Of a stretch of DNA of 64,000 bases, positions 1-11,400 are shown piece by piece (position 1 is the stretch's first letter; each line of letters starts with the position of its first letter). Position numbers and translations under genes: made by a program. The DNA is taken from NCBI GenBank assembly GCA_944989445.1, contig CALYLW010000329.1, positions 152,510-216,509 of the forward strand. The letters are read 5' to 3'. Source of the DNA: Ampullaceana balthica (Eukaryota > Mollusca > Gastropoda > Lymnaeidae). The notes under the pieces were generated by a model. That model saw nothing but the letters and a program-made list of their open reading frames with translations, was not told where the DNA came from and ran no database searches.

Positions 1-2017
1 GATGCTATCATGTTGTTAGAGGACCAACATCCTACACTGACTTAAAAACTGTTGATGGTCATGTGTGTGCTACATTTAGGGAAGCTTGCCAAATGCAAGG
101 GCTACTAGAAAACGATCACCATTGGGTCTTGACCATGGAGGAGGCGTGTACATCTCAATCACCTACCCGTTTGAGACATCTGTTTTCAATTTTGCTGACA
201 ACATGCTCTGTTTCTAATCCACTTGCTCTCTGGGATACATTTAAAACATATTTGAGTGAGGACATTATGTTGCAAACCAAGAGAGAGAATCAAACACTGC
301 TAATTGAGTTCTCTAATGAGATTTACAAAAGGTGTCTTATGTTGTTGGAGGATTTGTGTGTATCAATGTCAGGAAGGAACCTTGACCAGTTTGGGTTACC
401 AACGCCTCAAAGAAATGAAAACAATCTTCAGAATAGTGAAATTCTACGAGAACAAAATTATAACACAAATGAATTGATGGCCTATGTCTCAGAAAATCAA
501 CCACGTTTAGTTGAGGATCAAAGAGCTGCCTACATTCACATCTTAGAACTGGTTACCTCAAAAAAAGGTGGAATCATATTCCTTGATGCTCCAGGAGGTA
601 CAGGTAAAACATTTGTGATCAATTTGCTCTTGGCTACAATCAGACGAGACAAAGGTATTGCTCTAGCCGTTGCTTCTTCTGGCATAGCATCAACATTGCT
701 TGCCGGGGGTAGAACAGCTCATTCTGCCTTCAAGTTACCTTTGAACATGAACCATTCTGAGAATGTAACCTGCAACATATCAAAAGGATCAGGAAAGGCC
801 AAGGTACTAGAACAGTGTTCTCTCATTGTCTGGGATGAGTGTACAATGTCACACAAGCGAGCTCTTGAAGCCTTGAACAACACTCTTCAGGATTTAAAAG
901 GAAACACAAAACTAATGGGAGGAACAGTTGTGGTATTAGCTGGAGATTTTAGACAAACTTTGCCTGTCATTCCAAGGTCAACACCAAGCGATGAGTTGAA
1001 TGCCTTCCTCAAAGCTTCAACTCTGTGGAAACAGGTCAAGAAAATGACTCTGACCACCAACATGAGAGTCCATTTACATGGAGATAATGCAGCAGGCTAC
1101 TTCTCACATCAATTGCTTCAACTTGGCGATGGAAAGTGGCAGGTAGACCCAGCATCAGGAACAGTTTCTTTCCCATCAAATTTTTGCACTGTAGCAAAGT
1201 CACTTGAAGAGTTGATACTTGCCGTTTTTCCAAACATCCAAGACCAGTTTAAAAATCCTGAGTGGTTGTGCGAAAGGGCCATTCTTGCTCCAAAGAATTC
1301 AAGTGTCAACAGCATCAATTCTCAAATTCAAAATTTTCTACCAGGCATTTCAAACAACTACAAATCTATTGATACGGTTACAGATCCGGCCCAAGCTGTT
1401 TACTATCCAACAGAATTTTTGAATTCATTAGATCCTCCTGGCATGCCATCACATAACTTGGAACTTAAAATCGGAGCTCCTATCATACTTCTGAGAAATT
1501 TGGATCCCCCTAAACTATGCAATGGAACACGATTGAGCATCAAGCATCTCTTACCTCATGTAATAGAAGCCACAATTTTGACAGGCTGCGCCAAAGGAGA
1601 AGATGTCTTCATCCCAAGAATTCCACTCATACCAACAGATATGCCTTTTGATTTCAAGCGCCTCCAGTTTCCAATCAGGCTTGCATTTGCCATGTCTATC
1701 AACAAGGCACAGGGACAGTCTTTAAAAGTGGCAGGCATTGTACTTGAGGAAGCATGCTTTGCCCACGGACAGCTATATGTGGCATGTTCTAGAGTTGGGT
1801 CACCAACAAATCTTTTCATTTTTGCACCAGACGGAAAAACCAAAAATATAGTCTATCGACAAGCCTTAATATAAGCAATATATAAATTACATGTACTTAT
1901 TTTTAATTACATTTCAATTTATTTTTTAAATTGTTTTTCAATGAATGAATTGAAATATTTTTTTTAAAAATCTGTTGACTATTATTTTAATCGTGCGACG
2001 CCGGGTAACCCGGCTAG
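1..2017 (+). mobile_element. Helitron rolling-circle transposon, 3' part
   Basis: The left edge cuts the element. What remains is the end of the Rep-helicase ORF and about 140 bp of 3' non-coding sequence ending in a classic Helitron terminus. That terminus has a GC-rich hairpin (arms 2000-2005 and 2009-2014, loop TAA) and CTAG at 2014-2017, followed by T at 2018. Helitrons insert between A and T and end in CTRR, so the right boundary is well defined. There are no inverted repeats and no target duplication, as expected for the class. The 5' TC end and the Rep nuclease domain lie outside the window. Confidence 0.85.
3..1874 (+). CDS. Helitron PIF1-like DNA helicase, C-terminal part
   Basis: The frame is open from the window edge to TAA at 1872-1874, so the protein is 5' truncated by the window rather than starting here. 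The first residues carry RGPTSYTDLKTVDG, the block that precedes the helicase in Helitron proteins. Counted from position 63, Walker A (APGGTGKT) is at residues 176-183, Walker B (WDEC) at 257-260 and the motif III region (LAGDFRQ) at about 292-298. The C-terminal SF1B block INKAQGQSL and the YVACSRV motif lie near the end. This helicase unwinds donor DNA during rolling-circle transposition in the nucleus. No stop or frameshift breaks the visible 620 codons, so the element may be young. The GC-rich terminus 120 bp downstream supports the assignment. Confidence 0.9.
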   Translation, partial: CYHVVRGPTSYTDLKTVDGHVCATFREACQMQGLLENDHHWVLTMEEACTSQSPTRLRHLFSILLTTCSVSNPLALWDTFKTYLSEDIMLQTKRENQTLLIEFSNEIYKRCLMLLEDLCVSMSGRNLDQFGLPTPQRNENNLQNSEILREQNYNTNELMAYVSENQPRLVEDQRAAYIHILELVTSKKGGIIFLDAPGGTGKTFVINLLLATIRRDKGIALAVASSGIASTLLAGGRTAHSAFKLPLNMNHSENVTCNISKGSGKAKVLEQCSLIVWDECTMSHKRALEALNNTLQDLKGNTKLMGGTVVVLAGDFRQTLPVIPRSTPSDELNAFLKASTLWKQVKKMTLTTNMRVHLHGDNAAGYFSHQLLQLGDGKWQVDPASGTVSFPSNFCTVAKSLEELILAVFPNIQDQFKNPEWLCERAILAPKNSSVNSINSQIQNFLPGISNNYKSIDTVTDPAQAVYYPTEFLNSLDPPGMPSHNLELKIGAPIILLRNLDPPKLCNGTRLSIKHLLPHVIEATILTGCAKGEDVFIPRIPLIPTDMPFDFKRLQFPIRLAFAMSINKAQGQSLKVAGIVLEEACFAHGQLYVACSRVGSPTNLFIFAPDGKTKNIVYRQALI

Positions 2018-2018
2018 T
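1991..2018 (+). other. Helitron 3' terminal hairpin and CTAG end
   Basis: The palindrome GCCGGGTAACCCGGC at 2000-2014 runs directly into CTAG at 2014-2017, and the next base is T. It acts as the transposition terminator that ends rolling-circle strand transfer in this class. Confidence 0.8.
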
Positions 2019-2890
2019 ATAGTATATAATTGAAACTTACGAAATTAACCCATGCAAACTATTTTAACTATAATCGGTTCTTAAAAGCATCTTTTAAATT
2101 GTATACAGGATCTGGAATCAATTTTAAATTTTTATGGGTTTTTTTTTCTCCACTGACCTGTGTGTAAGCCATTGGGGACGCTTAGCAAATGATAAAAACT
2201 AATTAAAACACCCAGAACTATAAACTCTTAACGTATAGCTACGCTGTAATGTTACTGGAGCAATGTTGATGACTGTACGTTATTTGATTTGTGAATTTTT
2301 TAAAAGAAAAAGGCACACAACAGAACAAATAAAAAAATGCATTTTTGTTTAAATTGTGTTGGAAAAAATGCGCACCATAATTATTGTTAAAATACATTTT
2401 TGAAAGCAAATATCCTTTCTAAATAAATGCTTATCAAAATAGTGTAGACGCGGACATTATTTTTCTTGAACGCCCTCTAAAACGTTTAGTCTTATCACAA
2501 ATACACATTTTGAATAGTTAACTACATAGAAACGTGTAACATTTAAATAAACCCGTAAAATAATTCTGCGTGTGAGTAATTTTGTGTTGAGTTTCTGACC
2601 TTTGTGCCACAAGTATGACCATGGAGGTAGGAATGGACAGCATTTTGAAAAAAAAATACAAATTAATAGTATCAGCGCTCATGTTTATTGTTTACTTATA
2701 TTGCAGGAGAAAACAACAGAAGGGATAAAACTAAAATTAGCATTACGCTTGTCTGTTTACATTGTTTTGACTTTTTTCCTAGAACCATTGTTTATGCACT
2801 AATTTTTTCGCCGCTATCTTGTCCTTCACAACAAAGATGGCGTCCAAAAATACCATATATAGGGCTAACTACTTTCTTTGCTTTTACCAA
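2018..2890. other. Non-coding flank, AT-rich
   Basis: I see no coding exon and no clear repeat here. The two short open frames at about 2602-2802 and 2688-2890 are low complexity, and the second merely leads into the minisatellite that follows. Confidence 0.5.
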
Positions 2891-2895
2891 AGATT

Positions 2896-3411
2896 ATTGT
2901 ATTTGCTCAAGTCAGGACTCCTATATCAGCGACCCAACGATGTATGTATTTGCTCAAGTCAGGACTCCTATATCAGCGACCCAAAGATGTATGTATTTGC
3001 TCAAGTCAGGACTCCTATATCAGCGACCCAAAGATGTATGTATTTGCTCAAGTCAGGACTCCTATATCAGCGACCCAAAGATGTATGTATTTGCTCAAGT
3101 CAGGACTCCTATATCAGCGACCTAAAGATTATGTATTTGCTCAAGTGAGGACTCCTATATCAGCGACCCAAAGATGTATGTATTTGCTCAAGTCAGGACT
3201 CCTATATCAGCGACCCAACGATTATGTATTTGCTCAAGTCAGGACTCCTATATCAGCGACCCAAAGATGTATGTATTTGCTCAAGTCAGGACTCCTATAT
3301 CAGCGACCCAAAGATGTATGTATTTGCTCAAGTCAGGACTCCTATATCAGCGACCCAACGATGTATGTATTTGCTCAAGTCAGGACTCCTATATCAGCGA
3401 CCCAACTATGG
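2896..3411 (+). repeat. 47-bp minisatellite, 11 copies
   Basis: The unit has the core GCTCAAGTCAGGACTCCTAT followed by ATCAGCGACCCAAAGATG. It recurs every 47 bp, occasionally 46, with the core CAGGACTCC near 2914, 2961, 3008, 3055, 3102, 3148, 3195, 3241, 3288, 3335 and 3382. Copies differ mainly at AAAGATG versus AACGATG or AACGATT and in one CAAGTGAGG variant. Because 47 is not a multiple of three and the unit has no plus-strand stop codon, overlapping long frames appear in all three frames. I read those as by-products. Confidence 0.9.
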
Positions 3412-3429
3412 TGAAGATGAAATAAGCCA

Positions 3430-4140
3430 TTTTAACCATGTTTTTATTAACTTGTTTTCGTGTCTGTCTGTCTGTCTGTCTGTCCGCAATTTTTCAAAAT
3501 TTGCCAACGTAAAATTAAACCACTTTTGATGGCCTTAGAGAGCTCAAAATTTTACCACAGATAGATCTTTGATGACAATGCATGGTATCAAAATTTCAGA
3601 TCGATCGAATGTATCGCAATTAAATTATTGCATTTTTTTTAGTTTATCTCTATATAAGCATCTGTACCCGCCTGCAGTAGTTCAATTTCACGTGCCGAGT
3701 TCACCCCGTGACCTCATCGAGGGCGCTGATGAGGTGTTTGGTAAAATAAATAGAGGTAAAAAAAAAGATTTTTAAAAACCACGTTTTAATAAGTGGACTA
3801 AAAAGAATAAAATAAATAAAGGTAAAAACGGATTTTTAAAACGACGTTTTTATAAGTGAACTAAAAAGAAGAAAATAATTTAAAACTTACAAGTTCAAGT
3901 ACTTTGATTTCATATGACTAAAAACGTTGGGCGGGCGCTTATGAGCTTTTACATATGCAGTTCACTCATTCTCTCACTTATAGATCTCCCTTTAACATTT
4001 ATACCAAACACCTCTCCCCACGTTTTAGTCATAATAAATCAAAGTACTTGAACATTATAATTTTAAAATTATTTTCTTCAATTTAGTTCACTTATAAAAA
4101 CGTTGTTTTAAAAAAAAATTTTTACTTCTATATATTGTAT
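3430..4140. repeat. Interspersed repeat with palindromic foldback (copy F1)
   Basis: The left part (3430-3735) is a unit that recurs in either orientation at 8.7, 9.45, 39.55 and 49.1 kb. It contains CAATGCATGGTATCAAAATTTC-like sequence and a CCCCGTGACCTCATCGAGG block. It runs into an imperfect inverted repeat: an arm containing AACCACGTTTTAATAAGTGG and GACTAAAAACGT (3735-3925), a spacer with CACTCATTCTCTCACTTATA, and a reverse-complement arm (4000-4135). It looks like a non-autonomous foldback or MITE family. A (CTGT)n run sits at 3462-3483. Confidence 0.65.
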
Positions 4141-4149
4141 GTGCCTTTA

Positions 4150-5250
4150 ACCTGTCGGAGAGAAGTTATGATGTTTGGACAAAAAGGGTTGAAGTGCTTT
4201 AGTGGCTATTTTAAGATTTTCCGCCATGACTTTACTCTGTAAATGAGCGCCATGAGAGTTGTTACTTGTCTTAAAGGTATTTTAGGGCATGCATCATCTA
4301 CCATTCTAGCAGTTGATCTTCTTCTTTCACAAACATGGAAGATTCTATTGGTTTGTTGACAAATGGCTCGCGGATCCATTCCTTACAAGTCTTTTTGTTT
4401 GGGAAGTACCGCTTGAATTCGTTCAAAAGCAAAATTAGGTGATCGTGCACCAACTGGGACAATAAACAGCTGATGGTTCACCAAATGGGACAATAAACAG
4501 CTGATCGTGCAAAACTGGGACAATAAACAGCTGATCGTGCACCAACTGGGACAATAAATGCTCAGACAGGTGATCGTGCACCAACTGGGACAATAAACAG
4601 CTGATCGTGCCCCAACTGGGACAATAAATGCTAAGACAGGTGATCGGGCACCAACTGGGACAATAAATGCTCAGACTAAGTCTCGCCTATAATCCCCGAT
4701 GTTTGAAACATGTCCCCACAACTCGAATTCAGTTGGACTTTGGATGCAGCTACATTTTCTGCCTTTAAAAAAAAACAGTTGTGATTTTACCTTGAAGGGA
4801 CATATTGAGTTCATTGAGCAGGCTGAAAATGTCACACAGATCAGCCAGTTTTGTGGTGTATTAATCCTCAACCGTGTATCAATGTATTCGGCTATTAGCT
4901 TGATGACCCTAGTAATAGTTGTAGCTGACAAAGGTATAGTTGCTTTCTTTTAATAACAGTCTCTCTTAGATGTTCACTGCTAAATGTCTTTAGCGGAATG
5001 TGAGATCAAGTTTTCACTGATATTGAATTGCTTGTTAGCCTTAGCAATATGGTTAGCTACCAGCTAAGACGCTCTCATTGTATTCTCATTTACTGATGTG
5101 GTGGCCCTGAGAAATTTCTTCTGTACTGCGTGTTCCCGTTTTTTTTAAATCCTTACTAAATACTCCAGGGGTTTAACTTTTAAACGCTTGGCGTTCAAAT
5201 GGTGTTATGCGGTTTGACTCCTTAGAGTTGGTTTACATAAGAAATTATTT
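4150..5250 (-). pseudogene. hAT transposase relic (SCAND3/ZBED-like)
   Basis: Read on the minus strand, fragments line up in the order of a hAT transposase. First comes a BED-finger remnant with KPLEYLVRI (about 5250-5150). Next are LVANHIAKANKQFNISENLI and AKDI (about 5060-4980) and then IPLSATTITRVIKLIAEYID (about 4940-4880). TKLADLCDIFSLLNELNMSL follows at about 4860-4790, and finally NEFKRYFPNKKTCKEWI with EPF (about 4425-4350). The pieces are in different frames with several stops, so the gene is dead. A 31-39 bp minisatellite has expanded between the last two blocks. No terminal repeats or target duplication were found, so the element limits are approximate. Confidence 0.7.
4439..4676 (+). 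repeat. 31/39-bp minisatellite inside hAT relic, 7 copies
   Basis: Each copy carries ATCGTGCACCAACTGGGACA followed by ATAAACAGCTG (31 bp) or ATAAATGCTCAGACAGGTG (39 bp). Seven copies lie head to tail and mix the two lengths. The array sits between two conserved blocks of the decayed transposase on the other strand, so it arose within the dead element. Confidence 0.85.
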
Positions 5251-5380
5251 AATTCTCGCTCTCGTAGTTGAAACACAACACTGGCCAACAAGTAAAGTTA
5301 ATCTCGACACCACTATGTATGGAGCGAGGGCGAAATAATTTGGGACGCAAAACTCTTTGCCAACCCCATGAGTAAACCAG

Positions 5381-5432
5381 GACAGTTCTGAACTGTTACA
5401 ATGTGCTTATGTTGAACAGAAGGGGACCAGAC
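5381..5432 (+). CDS. CARD-like gene, proposed first exon
   Basis: The donor GTGAGT follows at 5433. In the frame that continues into the next exon the sequence reads MLNRRGPD from ATG 5409. An in-frame TAA at 5373 excludes longer open sequence, unless a CAG acceptor at 5378-5380 makes this an internal exon starting TVLNCYNVLMLNRRGPD. It lies just beyond the N-terminal end of the minus-strand hAT relic, so it could be an artefact. Confidence 0.35.
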
Positions 5433-8400
5433 GTGAGTAAGTCTCCTTCAGAAATCAGATACCATGTGCAACTTCATAATTTTACTTAATAATGCAAAAT
5501 ATATTTAATGTTAATATTTTTTTTTGTTACAGTTATTAAGTTATAATGTATTGGACCCGAGAGATCTAATGATTAGATTGCTGCCCTGTCTGACGGTGAG
5601 CAATTATGTTTATTTCTTCGTCATTTTGACTGATAATTAATGTTTTTACATTGCCCACATTTCTTGAGTTTTAATTCATAAATAAAAGGTATCATAATTA
5701 TCAGAGGCGTCACTAAGGGGGTGCGTGGGGTGCGGACCGCACCGGGTGACACCATCACAAGGGGCGACACCAAAGGGTAAAATTCTGTATGACTTGCTAT
5801 TTGGCACTGGCGGACTCGGATGAGGTCCAAGGGGTAAGTCGTGAGTGGGTGAACCATGAGCTACCGCACTTGGTGACACAAACCCTAGTGACGCCTCTGA
5901 TAATTATTAACTCACCGATTTTAACTCTGACATGGTAAAGTAGTATTAGGAAAGGTGGGCAATTTTCAAAATCAAAATATTTAAACAAATGACCCACTCA
6001 TTTCCTACCCTTAAAATATTTGTACTGCATTTGTACCGTATTTCCCCCACACTACAATCCCCCAGAGAGGATTGCCCGAGGACCGTGAAGAGTTAGCCTT
6101 CTTCTCCATGGAGCTGGTGAATTCAGGACAAGATAACGTCCGCCAGCTTCTCTTGTATCTGGAGTCGGGAAAGATGCGCAAAACCGGATGTTTATTGTTC
6201 ACAAACAACAAAGGTCGACGGACACAGGTATAACAAATTACACGTGCCATTTTATACCGATGCTTTTAACCCCAATCATTGTAAACAATGTTTGTAAACT
6301 CTGTGTCATTTAGACAAGTGCTTCTCAAACTTTATAGTATGACGGACCGGCAAGGATTTTTCCATTGCACCAAGGACCGATGAACTACTTTCATTGTACT
6401 GATGTGGTAGCGAAACGTAATTCATTTTATTTTATTCGTTTTCATGTTATATGCTTATTGCCTAAAATTTGCAAACATTCTATAGGGTTAGTATTAATGG
6501 TTGCAAATGGAGGATTATAATTATATTTTTCTGCCATTTTATAACTACAATACTACGCACCGGCACCGGACCACCACTTTGAGAATCACTGATTTAGACG
6601 ATGCTTGTACAAAACCTCTACATTTTAACATCTGTAAATATTTTAGGGACTCCTATAATTATATGCAAATGTTGCCAAACCCTATTAAATTATTTTTTTT
6701 TAAATGCCGAGTACGTCCAAAGCGTTTAATCAACAATGCACAACAGCTAGGAACAACAAAATTGTTACAGTTTTTTAATCAACTAACATGATTTCCTGTT
6801 AATAAGTAAGATTTATACCTGGCGTCAATTTAAATTACTGCATTTGAGTTCCAGCCCAAAAATATTATTTAAAAAACAACAACAACAACAAATGCATGTC
6901 TATGTTAAATAAATTTCGCTAATCTAAGATCCCCAGAAATACGCACCGGTGATGACATACGATATTCCCTTTTTAGCACCCGATATATAACCTAGGTAAT
7001 AAACACTAAGTAAGTACGCATACTTGACCTAGATGCAATAAGTAATTCTGAAATAAAAGGTTGATGCGTGTAGCTGAGTAGTGAACTACAAAAAATTATT
7101 AATTTTTTTGTTATATTGTTTGTATACATCTGCACAATATTTTGAGATCTATTTTCCAAGGAAAAATCTGTAGATAATGATGGCATACGAAAAGACTCTA
7201 CGACGTAAATCCACATTGTGTGTGTGTGTGTGTGCGCGCGCGCGCGTGCGTGCGTGTGTTCGTGTGTACGTGTGTATTCAAAATACTTTGCGCAACACTC
7301 TTAAAATGTTCTGTACAAAATTATCACATTCATTTAGACACATCACGTAGATACTTACCATTGTCTTCACGTCTTACTCTCACAAATAGTTATAACATTT
7401 CTCCCCACAGCTCTCCTGGGGACAGCCACAACTATATCTGACCATTTACAGACTCTTTGTTTGGCCCCTGGCTTTCTCATTCGACCTTAAAGGATGCTGT
7501 GGAAAGTCTTTTGACGTCACCGAAGAGGGTGGCTTCTATTGCTGCAACCCCGGACATTACGAACGAGTTCTACCAAGTAAGTCTTTCATTTTCTTTATGC
7601 GTGAGGTATAGGAGGAATGACTTAATAAAGTTTTGTTTCTTACCAAATGTACTGAATAACGATTCAAAATCTCTAAGAAAAATAAACCTATGAAGAATGT
7701 AACCCCCACATAACTAGGATAGAAATCTTCCCGAACATTGCCAATCTTAGGAACCAATGTTCCCTCTAGGGTTTGTTTGTCCGTGTGCAAAGAGAATAAA
7801 CTCGTGTGCAAAGTTGCACATCATCCATTTTCGTGCAATAATTTACAAGATTTGCTGCGTGGTAATTCTAAAACTGCTGCGCAGCGTTGGTCAGAAGTCT
7901 GCACGGCCGCGCAGATGCGCAGCGTACAGGGAGCATTGTTAGGATCATTTGTTTACTGATTCCAAGACAACCCGGTACATTCATTCATATCTTCAGTTTA
8001 CTTTTAGTGATGATGACTGTCTGCTATAGAAAATAAATAAAGGTAAAAAAAAAGGAATTTTAAAAACCACGTTTTTATAAGCGGACTAAAAAGAATAAAA
8101 TAATAACTTCTAAGTTCAAGTACTACGATTTAATATGACTAAAAACGTGGGGCGGGCGCTTATAAGGTTTAACACATGCAGTTCACTCATTCTCTCACTT
8201 ATACATCTCTCTTTTGCCTTGTAAATTATAAATCTTTAATTTTTATACCAAACACCCGCTCCACGTTTTTAGTCATATTAAATTAAAGTACTTGAACTTA
8301 TAAGTTTTAAATTATTTTATTCTTTTTAGTCCACTTATAAAAACGTGGCTTTTAAATATCCTCATTATACCTCCATTTATTTTACTCTTTTTAGTTTATG

Positions 8401-11400
8401 GGTAAAATCATAGAGTATATATTACTTTTATTGTACATAAGAAAATTCATTAAATACAAAATTGCCTACATGGTTTCCATATTTTATGGATATTCGGGTC
8501 TAGCTTATTAGAGGTGAGGCATTTTAGACCCAACACAAACATATGGACAAACACCAACGTTTATCAATTGAAAACACTACACTAACTCTTCTTAAGACTG
8601 CTTTCTTATTCAATTTTCTTCAATGATTTAACTCCCCTTTTAAAAATATTTTTTTACCTCTATTTATTTTACCAAACACCTCATAAGCGCCGCCCAACGT
8701 TTTAATACCTCGGGGATGAGGTCACGGGGTTAACGAGTTGGCACGTGAACAAAAATAGCAGACGGATAATACAATTAATACATAGGCGTATATATAGATA
8801 AACTAAAAATTTCAATAATTTAATAACGGTACATACGATATATCTGAAATTTTGATACAATGCACTGTCATCCTAGATCTATATGTGGTAAAACTTTGAG
8901 ATCTCTAGGACCATCAGAAGTGGTTTAATTTTATGTTGGCAGATTTGAAAAAATCTTGGACAAACCAACAAACAAACAATGCCCAACGAAATCGAGTTAA
9001 TAAAAACGTGGTAATAAATAGAAGTAAAAAAAAGATGTTTAAAAACCACGTTTTTATAAGCGGACTAAAAAGAAGAAAATAATTTAAAACTTATTAGTTC
9101 AAGTACTTCGATTTAATATGACTAAAAACGTGGGGCGGGTGCTTATGAGGTTTAACATATGCGGTTCACTCATTCTCTCACTTATAGATCTCTCTTTTGC
9201 CTTCTAAATTAGAAATCTTTAATTTTTATACCAAACACCCACCCCACGTTTTTAGTCATATTAAATCAAAGTACTTGAACTAATAAGTTTTAAATTATTT
9301 TCTTCCTTTTAGTCCGCTTATAAAAACGTGGTTTTTAAAAATCTTTTTTTACTTCTGTTTATTTTATTCTTTTTAGTCCACTTCTAACAACCTGGTTTTT
9401 AAAAATATTTTTTTACCTCTATTTATTTTACCAAACACCTCACAAGCGCCCGCCCAATGTTTTAAAAACATTGTGATGTGGTCACGGGGCGAACTCACAG
9501 ATGTCAACAAAAGCCGACGGTACAGATGCTTTTATATAGATTATAGATAAACTTAAAAGTTCAATAATTTAATAACGGTACATTTGATCGATTTGAAATT
9601 TTGATACAATGCATTGTCATCCAAGATCTATCTGTGGTAAAATTTTCAGATCTCTAGGACTATCAGAAGTGGTTCAATTTTACGTTGGCAGATTTGAAAA
9701 AATCTTGGACAAACAAACAACCCAACGAAAGCGAGTTAATAAAAATGTGGTAAAAAACGGGGGGCGGGTGTTTGGTATAAAAATTACAGATTCATAATCT
9801 AGAAGGCAAAAGAGAGATCTATAAGTGAGAGAATGAATGAACCGCATATGTTAAACCTCATAAGCGCCCGCTCCACGTTTTCAGTCATATTAAATGAAAG
9901 TACTTGAATTTATAAGTTTTAAATTATTTTCTTCTTTTAAGTCCGCTTATAAAAACTTGGTTTTTAAAAATCCTTTTTTTTTACTTCTATTTATTTTACA
10001 ATAAATTGATTTCTGACTTAAACATCTAATCTTATAGTCTAAAAAAACGACAAATTGTCCAAATAGCCTCTTTTTTAAAATCCTTTATTTTAACTCGTGG
10101 CGTGTGCTGCTTGATTGTTTGTCGCAAAAACTTTGAATAAATTTTTACCCACTTCTCCCTATTCTATTGAGCTGAAATTTTTCGGACAGGCTCGTGGTAA
10201 TGTTAAAAATGGTTGTGTCAAAATTTCACAACGATCGAATGAAATTAATGAAATTTTATATTATCTCTAAGTATCTCTATGTAGCATGTATATGTTTATG
10301 TTAGTCTGTTGCGCGGTGCGTATTATATTGAACGCGTGGTGCGTATTATATTGAACGCGTGGTGCGTATTATATTAAACATACTTTTATAATATTTTCCC
10401 GATCTGTAAATGTTTATGCTAGTCTTTCGCGCGGCGCGTATTATATTGAACATACTTTTAGTTATGTCTCAAATATAATGGATTTATAGTAAAAAAACAG
10501 ATTTTTCCGAGGTTGTTATAAACTATCAGGCTTTTGTATGCGCAATGGGCAAAAACTGCAATTATATATTAGACTCGTAATGTAAAAATGTGTTAATAAT
10601 GACACGCTTAACGTTACAAACTATTGCAAAGAGTAACAATATGCTTCAAATCACTCAGAAATTACATTACTTAAAAAATAAATTTACGTTATTTCAATTT
10701 CAATAATTTCTTTTACTTAGTCTACTGTTTTTTCTTTGTTTGTTCAGAATGTTAGACTAAAGACCAAACCATATTGTTCACATATGCAGAGCTACTTGAA
10801 ATGTTTAATTCAAGGCAATGAAATTTTATTTTTTGTTACCAGATATTTTTTTCTTCTCCATGACATTGTGTATAATGCCACACAATGTTCTAGCCCTGTC
10901 AGATTATTGTAGACGTATTTAAATACGATCCGGTACAATCGTATCCGATATATCAACTAACAAAATTTAAAATTATTTATATTTCTCTATCACCAGACCA
11001 GGCCACGAGAAACCAGGAAATGTCATCTAGTTCTGGTATGTATGTCATTGCTAGTAGGAATACGTTATTTTCATATGGGTAATTTCTGAACTCTATAATT
11101 TTAAATCATGGAATTTCGTACACATATCAGCACAGAACTTTATCGGCTATTCAAATCAAATCCTCTCTGGTAGACAATAAAAGATCGTTGTATTTTAATA
11201 TCAACAACAACAAAATACATAAATTTTGCAAAAAATTATTTTATTTTTTTTAAATGGGCTTTTCTTAAAAATTCAATAATTTCATTCAAGACGAAATCTG
11301 CGAGTCAATTAATTATATAAGACAAGGCCGTGGTGAAAGTTTTATCGCGGGCCACATTTGCCGTGGTCGGATGTTGGACACCCTTGTGCTATTCATATGT

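Noticed and set aside
2896..3411. CRISPR-like array
   Set aside because: Units are directly contiguous with no variable spacers, and the genome is animal. The same applies to the arrays at 4.4, 25.1, 30.4, 32.0, 46.2 and 57.4 kb.
2688..3529. Several long overlapping plus-strand frames (up to 178 codons)
   Set aside because: They are the 47-bp tandem repeat read in three frames; the unit simply lacks stop codons.
4699..4953. Plus-strand frame of 84 codons with a hydrophobic tail
   Set aside because: The opposite strand carries recognisable hAT transposase blocks over the same bases, so this is a shadow.
5621..5997. Minus-strand frames with Pro-rich translation
   Set aside because: They lie within the MITE at 5702-5899, which has clear ends and target duplication.
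7220..7441. Frame starting MCVCVRARACVRV
   Set aside because: It translates the TG/CG microsatellite.
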